NCBI GenBank assembly: GCA_016208465.1
Contig: JACQXZ010000012.1
Span: forward strand, 3,141-58,014
Direction: 5' to 3'
Source of the DNA: Actinomycetota bacterium
Lineage (GTDB): Bacteria; Actinomycetota; Aquicultoria; JACQXZ01
Length of the DNA stretch: 54,874 bases
The notes under the pieces are model-generated. The model worked only from the letters and a program-made list of their open reading frames with translations, was not told the origin of the DNA and made no database searches. The translations under genes and the position numbers were made by a program. Below, piece by piece: positions 1 to 9,203 of this stretch; the stretch's first letter is position 1; each line of letters opens with the position of its first letter.

Positions 1-105
1 TTCTCACCCCTCCTTCAGCCATCAATTACCCCTCTGCAAGTTATCTTAAGCTCCTCCGTTGAAATTTTAAGACTCTGAATCATAAAGACTAAAGCCTAAT
101 ATATT
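1..105. other. Left edge, no complete gene
   Basis: No complete gene is visible. On the minus strand an ATG at position 22 runs off the edge (first residues MAEGG). It is preceded by AGAGGGG with a six-base spacer, so the next gene of the cluster may start here. Seven codons are too few to identify it. Confidence 0.3.
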
Positions 106-867
106 TTATTCTATAAAAATTGACAAACATCCTACCAAAATTCCAAATAAAACTGATAAAATTATTTTGTTGTTTTCCCCTTTTGTAATTCCCTCAATCT
201 CATGAGCTTCAGGCAACATATCTGCTACGGCTACATAAAGAAAGGAACCAGCAGTAAAGCCTAACACCAATCCCAAATTTACAGATAGTCCATAAGCAAA
301 ACCATAATAAGTAATTAAAGCTCCCAACGGAGTCATTATAGCAAATAAACTCAGAAGCAAAACAATTATTTTCCTGGAATATTTCTTACACAAAAGAAGA
401 GTGCCAAGACAAAAACCGTCGGGAATTTTATGAGCAATAACAGCAATAGCTACTAAAATTCCTAATTTAAATGAGCTTGCTAATGCCCCGCCGAAAGCTA
501 ATCCATCAATTAAACTATGAATACTTATGCCAGCGAAAGAAAAAAAACCGATGGGTTCAAGACTTTTGCCGTGTTCAGGACAATTATGTTCAGTGGAAGG
601 ACAGAAATGAGTTTTAAAGACCTGCTCAATTACATAAAAGAAAGCAAAACCAACTATTGCCATTATATAAGCATTTTTGCTTTCTGAAACTGCCTCGGGA
701 AGTAAATCAATCAGCCCAATCGAAAGCATAAAACCAGATCCTAATCCCAGCCCAATTTTAAGCCGCAGGGACTTTCCTTCTCCAATCTTGAGGGCAAAAT
801 AACCCCCAATACCGCCCATTAAAAAAACAACAAGAGAAAAGATGAATAAAACAGATTGTTTTCCCAT
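106..867 (-). CDS. ZIP-family metal transporter
   Basis: 253-residue multi-span membrane protein of the ZIP family, which moves zinc, iron or other divalent metals into the cytoplasm. Both metal-site helices are present: HSLIDG (117-122) and HKIPDG (146-151), the family's H-x3-DG and HxxP signatures. A Cys/His-rich loop (87-100, with CP, HNC and EH) could bind metal. It is the last complete gene of the train, 38 bp after the CcdA-like gene. The gap holds a short TTCTG-word repeat. Substrate cannot be told from sequence; neighbours suggest copper or zinc traffic. Confidence 0.85.
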   Translation of the reverse strand: MGKQSVLFIFSLVVFLMGGIGGYFALKIGEGKSLRLKIGLGLGSGFMLSIGLIDLLPEAVSESKNAYIMAIVGFAFFYVIEQVFKTHFCPSTEHNCPEHGKSLEPIGFFSFAGISIHSLIDGLAFGGALASSFKLGILVAIAVIAHKIPDGFCLGTLLLCKKYSRKIIVLLLSLFAIMTPLGALITYYGFAYGLSVNLGLVLGFTAGSFLYVAVADMLPEAHEIEGITKGENNKIILSVLFGILVGCLSIFIE

Positions 868-905
868 TTCCTAATCTCCCTCTATCTTCTGTGTTCTGTA
901 TTCTG

Positions 906-1583
906 CTAGGCAATCCAGACAAAAAGCAGCCCAATTATCACCATCAGAGTACCGCTGACTAAATTTATATACGAAGACCAGGTCTGAAGTCTCTCAAATT
1001 TACGAATCGCCCCCGCTGAAACACCAACAAGAAGTAAAGGAATTCCATGACCAAGCGTATAAACAAAAACCAAAGATGCCCCATAAACCAATTTACCTTT
1101 TGCAAATGTTAAAGCAAATATGCCAAGAAGACCCGGTAGACAGCAGGGACAAACAAGCAGCCCAAATACCAGACCCATAATAAAAGTTCCTGTGCCGCCT
1201 CTGTATTTTAGATACAATTTTCTAAAGTTATCAAGTCTTGAAGAGCTGGTTGGTAATCTTAACTTAATTATTTCCGCAAAATGCAATCCAAGCAAAATTA
1301 TTGCAATTCCAATAATATAGTAAAGACATACCCCCATCTGAACCTGATTTGCGGCAAGAAATCCTATTGAACCCATAGCGCTGTAAGAAATAGTGAGTCC
1401 AATTAAAAAAATAAATGCCAGAAAAAAACCTTTTTTTCGGTTGAGGTTTTCTTCAGTCCCCAGATAACTTAACAACATCACAGCCCTGGCGAAAGTGCAC
1501 GGTCCTAAACTAGTTAGAGCTCCCAGAGAAAATGCTGCCAGATAGGCATATAATGGATTTGATAAAATTGATATTTTAAACAT
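906..1583 (-). CDS. CcdA/DsbD-like transmembrane thiol-disulfide transporter
   Basis: 225 residues, about six membrane spans, resembling CcdA and the core of DsbD, which carry reducing equivalents across the membrane to exported thiols. The paired cysteine sites are visible: GPCTFA near the first span (C29) and CPCCLP in the fourth (C145, C147, C148). The ATG at 1583 starts just after the HMA gene in the same direction. In this company it probably keeps exported metal-binding cysteines reduced (inference). A general cytochrome c biogenesis role is an alternative, but no cytochrome genes are nearby. Confidence 0.75.
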   Translation of the reverse strand: MFKISILSNPLYAYLAAFSLGALTSLGPCTFARAVMLLSYLGTEENLNRKKGFFLAFIFLIGLTISYSAMGSIGFLAANQVQMGVCLYYIIGIAIILLGLHFAEIIKLRLPTSSSRLDNFRKLYLKYRGGTGTFIMGLVFGLLVCPCCLPGLLGIFALTFAKGKLVYGASLVFVYTLGHGIPLLLVGVSAGAIRKFERLQTWSSYINLVSGTLMVIIGLLFVWIA

Positions 1584-1604
1584 TTACTAAAACAAACCAT
1601 TCCC

Positions 1605-1949
1605 TTATAAATTTCTTGTCCACCAGACAAAAACAATTAAAAAAACAACAATTACAGATATAATTAACAGATTTATCAATCTACCCCCCATCCCCCCTTT
1701 GACAAAGGGGGGCGAGGGGGGATTATTTTCATGGATTTTTAATCCAGAATCTGAAATAAGTTTTCTTATATTATTTTCATCTATTACTTCTTCATCAAAA
1801 GAAACATTTAAAATAAATTCTTTATCATTGAAAGAAACTTTTTTAATTCCCGGTTTATTCAAAAGAACACTTTCCGCTAAATCTCTGGCACAATCAGCGC
1901 AGTGTACTTCGGGCAGATAAACAGCTAACTGCTTCAATTGATTACTCAT
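1605..1949 (-). CDS. Membrane-anchored HMA domain protein
   Basis: 114 residues. An N-terminal heavy-metal-associated fold (about 8-72) carries a CADC metal-binding pair (C17, C20), and one membrane span lies near 91-110. Such proteins bind Cu(I) or related soft metals and hand them to P-type ATPases. Residues 76-89 (NPPSPPFVKGGMGG) are the translation of a dispersed G/C-run palindrome inserted exactly between the metal domain and the membrane span. Its start overlaps the stop of the upstream TPR gene by four bases (ATGA), so translation is coupled. Confidence 0.8.
   Translation of the reverse strand: MSNQLKQLAVYLPEVHCADCARDLAESVLLNKPGIKKVSFNDKEFILNVSFDEEVIDENNIRKLISDSGLKIHENNPPSPPFVKGGMGGRLINLLIISVIVVFLIVFVWWTRNL
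1683..1724. repeat. G/C-run palindrome inside HMA gene
   Basis: CCCCCC-AT-CCCCCCTTT, a short loop, then AAAGGGGGG and GGGGGG. The unit reads through in frame as PPSPPFVKGG. It belongs to the same family as the units in hsdM, folC and floxB and the ends of the 48.7-49.2 kb element. Confidence 0.85.
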
Positions 1950-2506
1950 CTTGGTTCCCTTTTCTTAAGTTTATCCTCAATTTTTTTAATTCGTTCTTTT
2001 GCTTCAATTTCAGGAAACATTCTTTTAAGTTCTTTTAATTCACTAATTGCTTTTTCAAACCTTCCTGTTCTATCATAAACATTTACCAACATACGGTGTG
2101 ATAATAAATGTTTCTTTTCCAGCTTCAATGATTTTTTAAATAAGCCCTCAGCCAGATAGTATTTTTTCTGTTCGAATAAGATTAATCCAAGATAAAAATA
2201 ATTATCATGTTCTTTGGGGTCAAGTTTGATAGCTTTTTTATAAAGAGAAATTGCTTTATTTTTATCAGAAGATTGATATAAATAAGCGAGAAATGAATAA
2301 TAAGATGCATTGGTGGGATCAAGCAAAACGGCTTTTTTAAAAGCAATTATGCTTTCCTTCTTGTCGTTAAGATGGAGATATTGCTCTCCACGCCATGCAT
2401 TTAAATAAGCAATTATCGGCCTGAAAATTATAATAAAAGCGACAACTGACAAAACTAAAATTATCAAACGATCTCTTTTCGAAATCGCATAATTACTATA
2501 TTCCAT
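1946..2506 (-). CDS. Membrane-anchored TPR protein
   Basis: 186 residues: a membrane anchor near 13-34, then about four tetratricopeptide repeats (consensus pieces such as LDPTNASYYSFLAYLY and LDPKEHDNYFYLGLIL) to the C-terminus. TPR domains are protein-binding scaffolds. The ATG at 2506 follows a GGAG-type ribosome site. It sits between the exported GGHH protein and the HMA gene, overlapping the latter by four bases. A role as an assembly scaffold for the membrane metal proteins is inference. Confidence 0.75.
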   Translation of the reverse strand: MEYSNYAISKRDRLIILVLSVVAFIIIFRPIIAYLNAWRGEQYLHLNDKKESIIAFKKAVLLDPTNASYYSFLAYLYQSSDKNKAISLYKKAIKLDPKEHDNYFYLGLILFEQKKYYLAEGLFKKSLKLEKKHLLSHRMLVNVYDRTGRFEKAISELKELKRMFPEIEAKERIKKIEDKLKKREPR

Positions 2507-2551
2507 TTTTCTCCTGTTTTAAAAATACATTATGCTACTGCTAATTAATTA

Positions 2552-3016
2552 TTATTCTATTTCCCAGACAAAAACCCTCTCTGAAACATCAAAGACATTT
2601 TTGATAATAAGCTTGATATACTTTGTCTTCTTTTTGAATCTTGAAAAAGATAAAATACCAGATCTGTGGTGACCACCGGGAGGAGAACCCTGCCATTTTA
2701 GAGGAAAATATTCGTTCCCACTGTCATCTTCCAATATTGATATTTTGGTCAGATCAAAATCCAAAGAACCCTCATGAACATCCACTGCTATCTTAAATTT
2801 AACCGGAAAAGCAGAGTTAAAATCCTTCGGTGTTACTTCTATAGACACATCATTCTCGTTATTTATTTTTGGAGGCAAATCAATACTCTGATTTTTTGAT
2901 GCTGTCTTAATTTCTGATGCGTTCTCAACCTTTAATGCAAGACTAATAGATACAATAGAAATAACAATTAAAGAGAGAATAATTACGGCGTTCCGAATAA
3001 CTTTCATGTTGTTCAC
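2552..3016 (-). CDS. Exported protein with SPPGGHHRSG motif, function unknown
   Basis: 154 residues with an N-terminal hydrophobic segment (about 7-28), either signal peptide or anchor. The mature part looks like a single beta-rich domain with the motif WQGSPPGGHHRSG near 109-121. The paired histidines could bind a metal. It lies 13 bp after copB and is probably co-transcribed with it. I do not recognise a named family with certainty; an accessory periplasmic copper-binding role is inferred from position. Confidence 0.6.
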   Translation of the reverse strand: MNNMKVIRNAVIILSLIVISIVSISLALKVENASEIKTASKNQSIDLPPKINNENDVSIEVTPKDFNSAFPVKFKIAVDVHEGSLDFDLTKISILEDDSGNEYFPLKWQGSPPGGHHRSGILSFSRFKKKTKYIKLIIKNVFDVSERVFVWEIE

Positions 3017-3029
3017 TACAACCCACTCC

Positions 3030-5291
3030 TTATAATTTAACTTTCTTTAACAAAAGAGCATTGGTAACAACAATTATGCTCGAAGCGGCCATTATTAAAG
3101 CTGCCCATTCGGGTTTGAGAACAATCCCAAAAGGAAACAACAAACCTGCCGCGATAGGGATAGCAGCAGCATTGTAAGCGGTTGCCCAAAATAGATTTTG
3201 TTTCATTTTGCTCATAGTCTTATTACTTAATCTGATAAGCTTAGCTATATCTCTCGGATCATTTTTTACCAGAACTATATCAGCCGATTCTACAGCAACA
3301 TCAGTTCCTGCACCAATCGCTATACCTACGTCGGCTTGGGTTAAAGCAGGGGCATCATTAACTCCATCTCCCACCATCGCCACTTTTCCCCCATTTTGTT
3401 GCAGCTCTTTTACCTTGCTTGATTTATCTCCCGGTAAAACTTCTGCAAAATAAGTATCAAGACCAAGCTCGTCTGCCACATATTTTGCCGTAAGTTTATT
3501 GTCGCCGGTCAACATAGCAACTTTTACACCTATATTTTTTAGAGCTTTTACGGTTTCGTATGATTCTTCCCTAATAATATCCGATAGCGCTATCAGACCT
3601 TTGACTTCCTTGTCTGTTGCCACATAAACAACCGTCTTCCCCTGAGAAGAAAGCTTTTCCAGTTGTCTCTTTATTTTCTCTGTATCAAGTTTTAAAAAAT
3701 CCATTAGCGCTTTATTCCCAACATATATTTTCCCTTCTTCTATGTTGGCGCTTGCTCCTTTTCCCGGAATTGCTTCAAACTTCTGGACATTCGACAAAGA
3801 GACATTATTTTCTTTAGCTTTTTTAACAATACCTTTGGCAATGACATGTTCTGAGTTGACTTCCATCGCGGCAGACTTTCTTAAAATCTCATCTTCTTTC
3901 CAATCATTCAAAGACACAAGGTCAGAGACTCCAAATTCTCCTTTTGTAAGAGTGCCTGTTTTATCAAAAACAATAAAATCAATATTCTTTGCTATTTCCA
4001 TTGCCACCATATCCTTGATAAGCATCCCGTTTTTTGCGGCTAGCGTTGTAGAAATTGATGTTACAGTTGGGATAGCTAATCCCAGCGCGTGAGGACAAGC
4101 AATTACAAAAACAGTTATCATAAGCGTTAAAGCAAAAACTATTCCCGCTCCAACGATTACTGCCCAATATATAAATGTCAAAACCCCTACAATTATGGCC
4201 GTAAGCGTAAGATAATGAGCCGCTTTATCTGCCAGTTTCTGAGTTTTTGGTTTAGATGCCTGAGCGTTTTTTACCAGTTCTATAATTTGAGCCAAAGCAG
4301 TGTCTTTGCCTGTTTTTTCAACTTTTATTTTTATTGAACCTGATTCATTTATGGTGCCGCCAATTACTTTATCGCTGATCTTTTTAGATACAGGTTTTGA
4401 TTCCCCGGTAACCATTGATTCATTAATGCTGGTTTCCCCTTCAACAACAATGCCGTCTATGGCAACTTTTTCACCGGGACGAATCAGAATAACATCACTT
4501 ACTTTCAAATCAGCAGTATCAACTTCAACAATACTGCCTTCTTTAACAAGATTTGCTTTGGGAGGAATAAGTTTAACTAACTCATTAAGCGCTCCTGAAG
4601 CTCCCATAACAGCACGCATTTCCATCCAATGGCCAAAAACAAGGAAAAGAACAAGTGTTGAGATTTCCCAATAAAAATCCATAGCCTGAAATAAAAAAGT
4701 AGCTCCGAGACTATATAAATAACCGGAACCAACCGCCAGACTTACCAGCACATTCATGTCTAATATTTTACTTCTAAGAGACCTGACAGCTCCCCTGTAA
4801 AAAGGAGATGCTCCATAAACAGCTATTAAAGAAGAAAAGATAACCAGTAACGCGACATTAAAACCAAAATCCGGAACCGTTAACCCTATCCATTCCTGGA
4901 TGGTTGGAGATAAAAAAAGAACCGGTATCGTAAAAACCAAGGAAATAATCGTCTTTGCTCTAAATTCCTTAACCATCATCGCGTGATGGTTTTTATGTTC
5001 TTCGTGTTTCATTTTCTTGTGTTTCACATGCTCTTTATGTTCCATTTCTTCGTGAGCATCTTTTTTGGCAACCGAGCAATCATAGCCGCATTTTTTCATC
5101 CACTCGATTATTTCTTTTTTAGAAGTCATCCCCTGATGAAAAGTAACTTTCATTGTGTTATCCATTGGGTTAATGTTTACTTCAATTATGTGAGGATTTT
5201 CTTTCTTTAACTTTTCTTCAAGATTACAATGACAGCCGGGCGACATATATTCTTCGATTAACAAATCAACGGTATCGATACTCTTTTCCAT
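3030..5291 (-). CDS. copB: CopB-type copper-exporting P-type ATPase
   Basis: 753-residue P1B-type ATPase. An HMA-like N-terminal domain has GCHC (C20, C22) instead of the usual CxxC. A His/Met-rich linker follows (about 79-108). The core motifs are all present: TGES actuator loop, DKTGTLT phosphorylation site, the TGDN loop and GDGVNDAP. The membrane motif is CPH, not CPC, which marks the CopB subgroup exporting Cu(I)/Cu(II) or silver. It follows the phosphoesterase gene by 24 bp in the same train. With the CopA at 20.2-22.6 kb the window holds two copper ATPases of different type. Confidence 0.92.
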   Translation of the reverse strand: MEKSIDTVDLLIEEYMSPGCHCNLEEKLKKENPHIIEVNINPMDNTMKVTFHQGMTSKKEIIEWMKKCGYDCSVAKKDAHEEMEHKEHVKHKKMKHEEHKNHHAMMVKEFRAKTIISLVFTIPVLFLSPTIQEWIGLTVPDFGFNVALLVIFSSLIAVYGASPFYRGAVRSLRSKILDMNVLVSLAVGSGYLYSLGATFLFQAMDFYWEISTLVLFLVFGHWMEMRAVMGASGALNELVKLIPPKANLVKEGSIVEVDTADLKVSDVILIRPGEKVAIDGIVVEGETSINESMVTGESKPVSKKISDKVIGGTINESGSIKIKVEKTGKDTALAQIIELVKNAQASKPKTQKLADKAAHYLTLTAIIVGVLTFIYWAVIVGAGIVFALTLMITVFVIACPHALGLAIPTVTSISTTLAAKNGMLIKDMVAMEIAKNIDFIVFDKTGTLTKGEFGVSDLVSLNDWKEDEILRKSAAMEVNSEHVIAKGIVKKAKENNVSLSNVQKFEAIPGKGASANIEEGKIYVGNKALMDFLKLDTEKIKRQLEKLSSQGKTVVYVATDKEVKGLIALSDIIREESYETVKALKNIGVKVAMLTGDNKLTAKYVADELGLDTYFAEVLPGDKSSKVKELQQNGGKVAMVGDGVNDAPALTQADVGIAIGAGTDVAVESADIVLVKNDPRDIAKLIRLSNKTMSKMKQNLFWATAYNAAAIPIAAGLLFPFGIVLKPEWAALIMAASSIIVVTNALLLKKVKL

Positions 5292-5315
5292 CTTTATCTG
5301 CTTTTGTCCAACATT

Positions 5316-6104
5316 TTAGCCCAAAACCTTTCTGGGAAATTTTTCTGTTTCTGACCTTTCCTCTCCCGGTGTTTTTATAACCACTTCGATATTATCCGAT
5401 CTTATGTTTATAATATTATAAGAAGGCTTTGTGTATCCTCTAGTCCTCCAGGTGCTTACCGTTCCACTATTAATGATTAACATATTCGCGACAGGCCAGA
5501 TATAGGGAACGTGTTTATGGCCAGACAAGACTAAGTCTGTCCCCGCTTTGCGAAGCTCTTCTAATACGTCTCCTGCATCCCAAACAATATTTCTCTCTCT
5601 TCCTGTTCCGGGCGTACTTACCAGGTGGTGATGCAGGACAAAAACTTTAAAATCATTTTCACTTCCAAATTGATCTTTTATCCACTGGTAATGATCACGA
5701 CCAATTTCTCCATCATCCAAATCTGGCTTGTTGGAATCAACAGCAACAATTTTAACTTTTTCCTGAAGCACGCCACCGCAACAGACACAAAAATTAAAGG
5801 TTACCGTTTGATAGCGGGGGCCAATCAATTCCTCAAAGTGAACGAAGCCTACATTTCTACAGTCATGATTGCCGGCGATAACCACTATTTGAGGACATTG
5901 GATTTGGTCAATGTAATCCTTTGCCTCCTCAAATTGCTCGCGATAACCAAAAGCCGTCAGATCACCGGGAACCACTACTAAGTCTGCAACTCTCTCATTT
6001 ATCTCCTCCAAAGCTGTTTGCATAAGCTTTTTATCAAAGCGATCATCTCCGCAGTGAAAATCGGAAAGTTGGATGATGGTAAAAGAATCCTTTGTCTGAG
6101 CCAT
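5316..6104 (-). CDS. Calcineurin-like metallophosphoesterase
   Basis: 262 residues with every metal-binding block of the family in order: LSDFHCGD, VVPGDLTAFGY, GNHD, LHHHL and SGHKHVP. The closest general group is the class III cyclic-nucleotide phosphodiesterase type, but the substrate cannot be inferred. No signal peptide is visible, so it is probably cytoplasmic. It lies 24 bp upstream of copB. A gap of about 150 bp holding no gene separates it from the exported protein upstream. Confidence 0.85.
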   Translation of the reverse strand: MAQTKDSFTIIQLSDFHCGDDRFDKKLMQTALEEINERVADLVVVPGDLTAFGYREQFEEAKDYIDQIQCPQIVVIAGNHDCRNVGFVHFEELIGPRYQTVTFNFCVCCGGVLQEKVKIVAVDSNKPDLDDGEIGRDHYQWIKDQFGSENDFKVFVLHHHLVSTPGTGRERNIVWDAGDVLEELRKAGTDLVLSGHKHVPYIWPVANMLIINSGTVSTWRTRGYTKPSYNIINIRSDNIEVVIKTPGEERSETEKFPRKVLG

Positions 6105-6254
6105 AACGCAAAATCTCCCTTCTAGCCTTCTTTCGCTTCGCTATTTTTCGAAATGCTTTTGAGATATGCCTAACATATAAGGGCTGTTGAAAAATCCTTT
6201 TCCTAATAGACAAGGTTTACTAACCCCGCATTATGGCAGGATGGGAATGTATTG

Positions 6255-7142
6255 CTAAATTTTCTTATTGTTTTTGTTTTTTCTTGGCTTTGATCCTCTT
6301 GGCTTGGTTTTAACGCCCTGTCTGCTTGTCGATAAAAAATATCCGCTGAAAAAGACACTAACAATAGCTATTATGCCAAGAACTATTATTAAGGTATTAT
6401 TGCCTGTTCCACTGCCGGATGCAGCCGCCCCCGGCGCCGAAGTCTGTCCACCCCCGGTTTGATCTTTTTTCTTTTCTACCGAAGGATTGGGATCGCTTTT
6501 TGTATAAGAAACCTTTATGCCAATTGGCTGATCCTTCTTAACAGATTTAAAACCGTAAAGATTAAGTTTAAAGCCAGCCGAATCGGTCGAACTTTCAGTT
6601 GAAGGAGGCTCTAGTTTAAAATTTGTTGACTTAAGCGGTTCCTGAACTTCTACTTTTAAATCATCAATCTCATAAACAGGCTTATAAATAAAATCAAAAG
6701 ACTTATTAGTGTCACCCTTAAGCGGATTATAATAATATTCAAAAAACAGTGTTGGGCGGCTTTGAACAACATAACTCAACTCATCATAATCTCCTTTGTT
6801 TACTCTTTGGGTCGGCTTACAAGTATGTCCGCCTGTTTCGGTAACTTCACAAGCCATTCCAATAAACGCATCTTTAGGAATAAGAAATTTGATTCTAAAA
6901 GGAAATTCATACGGCTGTTTAAGAGTTATGTTGTAAATAACTAAAACTCGTGGATCGTCATACTCAGGCCAGACCGAAAGATCTAACTTGCCTATTTTAA
7001 GGGCTGGCGAAGGCACATCATCTTCAGCGGCCAAAGCTACTCCGCTAAAACTAACAAAAAGCATTGACAGAGAAATGATAAAACTAATTAGTTTAAATAA
7101 TTTCTCCCTTCTAATCGAAACAAAATTTGTCATCTTATTCAC
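6255..7142 (-). CDS. Exported, C-terminally anchored protein, function unknown
   Basis: 295 residues. Signal peptide (hydrophobic about 17-38, cleavage near ALAAED), a beta-rich extracytoplasmic region, a Gly/Ser/Ala-rich linker near 226-248, one membrane span (about 250-272) and a basic Lys/Arg tail. This is the layout of a surface or periplasmic protein held by a C-terminal anchor. Two cysteines in the mature domain (MACEV, HTCKP) may form a disulfide. Its start overlaps the flavoprotein stop (ATGA). No family recognised. Confidence 0.65.
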   Translation of the reverse strand: MNKMTNFVSIRREKLFKLISFIISLSMLFVSFSGVALAAEDDVPSPALKIGKLDLSVWPEYDDPRVLVIYNITLKQPYEFPFRIKFLIPKDAFIGMACEVTETGGHTCKPTQRVNKGDYDELSYVVQSRPTLFFEYYYNPLKGDTNKSFDFIYKPVYEIDDLKVEVQEPLKSTNFKLEPPSTESSTDSAGFKLNLYGFKSVKKDQPIGIKVSYTKSDPNPSVEKKKDQTGGGQTSAPGAAASGSGTGNNTLIIVLGIIAIVSVFFSGYFLSTSRQGVKTKPRGSKPRKNKNNKKI

Positions 7143-8191
7143 TCCATTCCTTTTTTCGACCCAAACAAAAATCCCAAGCTTTCGTATTTATTCATCGCAT
7201 ACTGATATACTGGTTTTAGTCTGGTGTATTTAAATAATTGAGTTACCCAAAAATCAGATATACTGCTAAAGGTTGACTGTTTTCTCTCTAAAACATCAAA
7301 ATATCTCCTGTGAGAAACAACAACATTTTTATATTTGCTTAAGCCCTCCTCTAAAGTTAATTTTTTATCAATAATCTCCTGAATAATGTCACCACAGACT
7401 TCGCCAAAATAAATTGCTGTTCTTATTCCTTCCCCTGTAAGCGGCAGACAATGACCGGCAGAATCTCCTGCTAAAAATATCTTGCCTACCACCGGCTCCC
7501 TGAATTCATGAGGGAAAAACCCGCCGTAAACCGAATTAACTTCTAATCCAAATTCATCTAAAAATTTGGCTAATTTTTTCTTTAGGGATGGATTTCTACC
7601 ATAACTTCCTATTCCAAATCTTGCCATTTTACCAACGGGAAAAACCCACGCATATCCATCTTTTATTGTCTTGGAATTATTATAAAAATAAAAATGCATT
7701 TCATCGGTTTTAAAATCAAGAACTGTCTCAATCCCAAAGCTTAATTTGGTTCTGTCAACAAAATTTTTTTCTAATGAACTCGCCAAAACAGCCCGCCATC
7801 CTGTTGCATCAACAATGCAGTCAGACTGAAATTCACCTTTGTCAGTAATAACTTTACCTTCGTTAAAAGTTTTCACTTTTGCTTTAACAAATTCGACCTG
7901 AATCTTCTTAAAAAATGATTCACAAAATTTCTTGTAATCAAAAGTGCAATATAAATTGTTTAAATCAAAATCGATCTCATCCAAAACTGTATGGACCTTT
8001 GCCTTTTCAAAAACCTGAAAAATTACTTCTTCACCGGCTATTCGCTTGACGAGACTGTAGGGAGCAGCGCAGGCAGACGTTTCATTTAATCCCACATCCT
8101 GCTTATCAATCAACAAAATATTCCCTTTAACTCTGCTTGCAACAGCCAAACCCGCAAAGCTGGCTCCTGCAATTATCACATCGTATTTCAT
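7139..8191 (-). CDS. FAD-dependent oxidoreductase, geranylgeranyl-reductase type
   Basis: 350 residues. N-terminal FAD-binding Rossmann motif VIIAGASFAGLAVAS, then the second FAD motif FLAGDSAGHCLPLTGEGI near 270, as in geranylgeranyl reductase and related flavoproteins acting on lipids or quinones. The ATG at 8191 is chosen because GAGAGGT lies just before it. An upstream in-frame ATG at 8254 would add 21 residues encoded by low-complexity word repeat. It sits between the acidic TPR protein and the exported protein, overlapping the latter by four bases. Substrate unknown. Confidence 0.8.
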   Translation of the reverse strand: MKYDVIIAGASFAGLAVASRVKGNILLIDKQDVGLNETSACAAPYSLVKRIAGEEVIFQVFEKAKVHTVLDEIDFDLNNLYCTFDYKKFCESFFKKIQVEFVKAKVKTFNEGKVITDKGEFQSDCIVDATGWRAVLASSLEKNFVDRTKLSFGIETVLDFKTDEMHFYFYNNSKTIKDGYAWVFPVGKMARFGIGSYGRNPSLKKKLAKFLDEFGLEVNSVYGGFFPHEFREPVVGKIFLAGDSAGHCLPLTGEGIRTAIYFGEVCGDIIQEIIDKKLTLEEGLSKYKNVVVSHRRYFDVLERKQSTFSSISDFWVTQLFKYTRLKPVYQYAMNKYESLGFLFGSKKGME

Positions 8192-8265
8192 ATACCTCTC
8201 GGTCCCCAACCTCTTATCTTCCCAATTTCCTATCTTCCGTTTCTTCCACCTCATATCTCGCGCTT

Positions 8266-9171
8266 CTATTTACCCGGAGAAGGAACAGTTGGTTGAGATT
8301 TTAACGTATTTAACTCGTCAACATACTTTTTAATCTGATTGTATTCCTGACCCCCTTGAGGGACCGCATTTAACGCCTGGTTGTACCACTTTAAAGCCTC
8401 ATCGTAATCCCTCTTAACTCCAGCATAATAAGCGCCTTTCGACCATAAAGCAAAACTATATTTTGGATCTACCCCAAGCGCCTTGTCATAATTTTGTAAT
8501 GCCTCATCATATTTTCCCTGCCCTTCCAACGAAACACCTAAATCAGTGTATCCCTCAGCATCATTAGGGCTCAAAGAAACAATTTTCCTGAAAATTTCTT
8601 CTCCTTTGGCATAATTTTTTGTATTATTATAGCTGTGCCCTAGACCATATAAAGCATTGAGATCATTCGGGTTTGCCTTAACTTTAGCTTCATAGCCTGC
8701 TATATCAGTTGACTGGCTTGAACCAGTTCCAGTAGCGCCTGTGGTTCCAGTGCTTGTTGGACTAATCCTTCCAGCCCAGACCACGATAAGCGCTACTACT
8801 AATACAACACTAACAATCCCGGCAATTACCCCAATTCTTTTGCGAGAATTACCGCTCTCTTCGTATTCCTCATCTTCGTATTCGTCTTCATAATCCTCAT
8901 CTTCTCCATACTCTTCTTCGTCGTATTCATCTTCAGTGTATTCGCTATCTTCTTCGTAATCGTCGTCGTACTCATCACCTTCGTCTTCATAACCCTCTTC
9001 CTCATCTTCTTCTTCAACATATTCATCATCTTCTTCGTATTCTTCTTCATCGTATTCGTCTTCATAGATATCATCTTCATCAGAACTACGGGACTCTATC
9101 ACATCATCATCAGAACCAAATGAATCAAACTGCTCTTTTTCATTTAAATTTTCATCTCGCTCATTTTTCAT
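8266..9171 (-). CDS. Membrane TPR protein with long acidic Asp/Glu/Tyr tract
   Basis: 301 residues. Residues about 20-107 are almost only Asp, Glu and Tyr. A basic patch (RKRIG), a membrane span (about 112-132) and a Ser/Thr/Gly linker follow. Three or so TPR units then occupy 150-285 (for example LDPKYSFALWSKGAYY-like units), and a Pro-rich tail ends it. The positive-inside rule puts the acidic region in the cytoplasm and the TPRs outside. The acidic tract could bind cations or basic proteins (inference). It follows lgt by 32 bp. Confidence 0.75.
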   Translation of the reverse strand: MKNERDENLNEKEQFDSFGSDDDVIESRSSDEDDIYEDEYDEEEYEEDDEYVEEEDEEEGYEDEGDEYDDDYEEDSEYTEDEYDEEEYGEDEDYEDEYEDEEYEESGNSRKRIGVIAGIVSVVLVVALIVVWAGRISPTSTGTTGATGTGSSQSTDIAGYEAKVKANPNDLNALYGLGHSYNNTKNYAKGEEIFRKIVSLSPNDAEGYTDLGVSLEGQGKYDEALQNYDKALGVDPKYSFALWSKGAYYAGVKRDYDEALKWYNQALNAVPQGGQEYNQIKKYVDELNTLKSQPTVPSPGK

Positions 9172-9203
9172 TTTTCATTCCCCATTTACTCAAATAATAA
9201 ATT

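Noticed and set aside
8826-9080. Met/Lys/Thr-rich open frame opposite in phase to the acidic TPR gene
   Set aside because: Alternative frame of the GAA/GAT repeat tract; the other frame has a TPR domain and membrane span.
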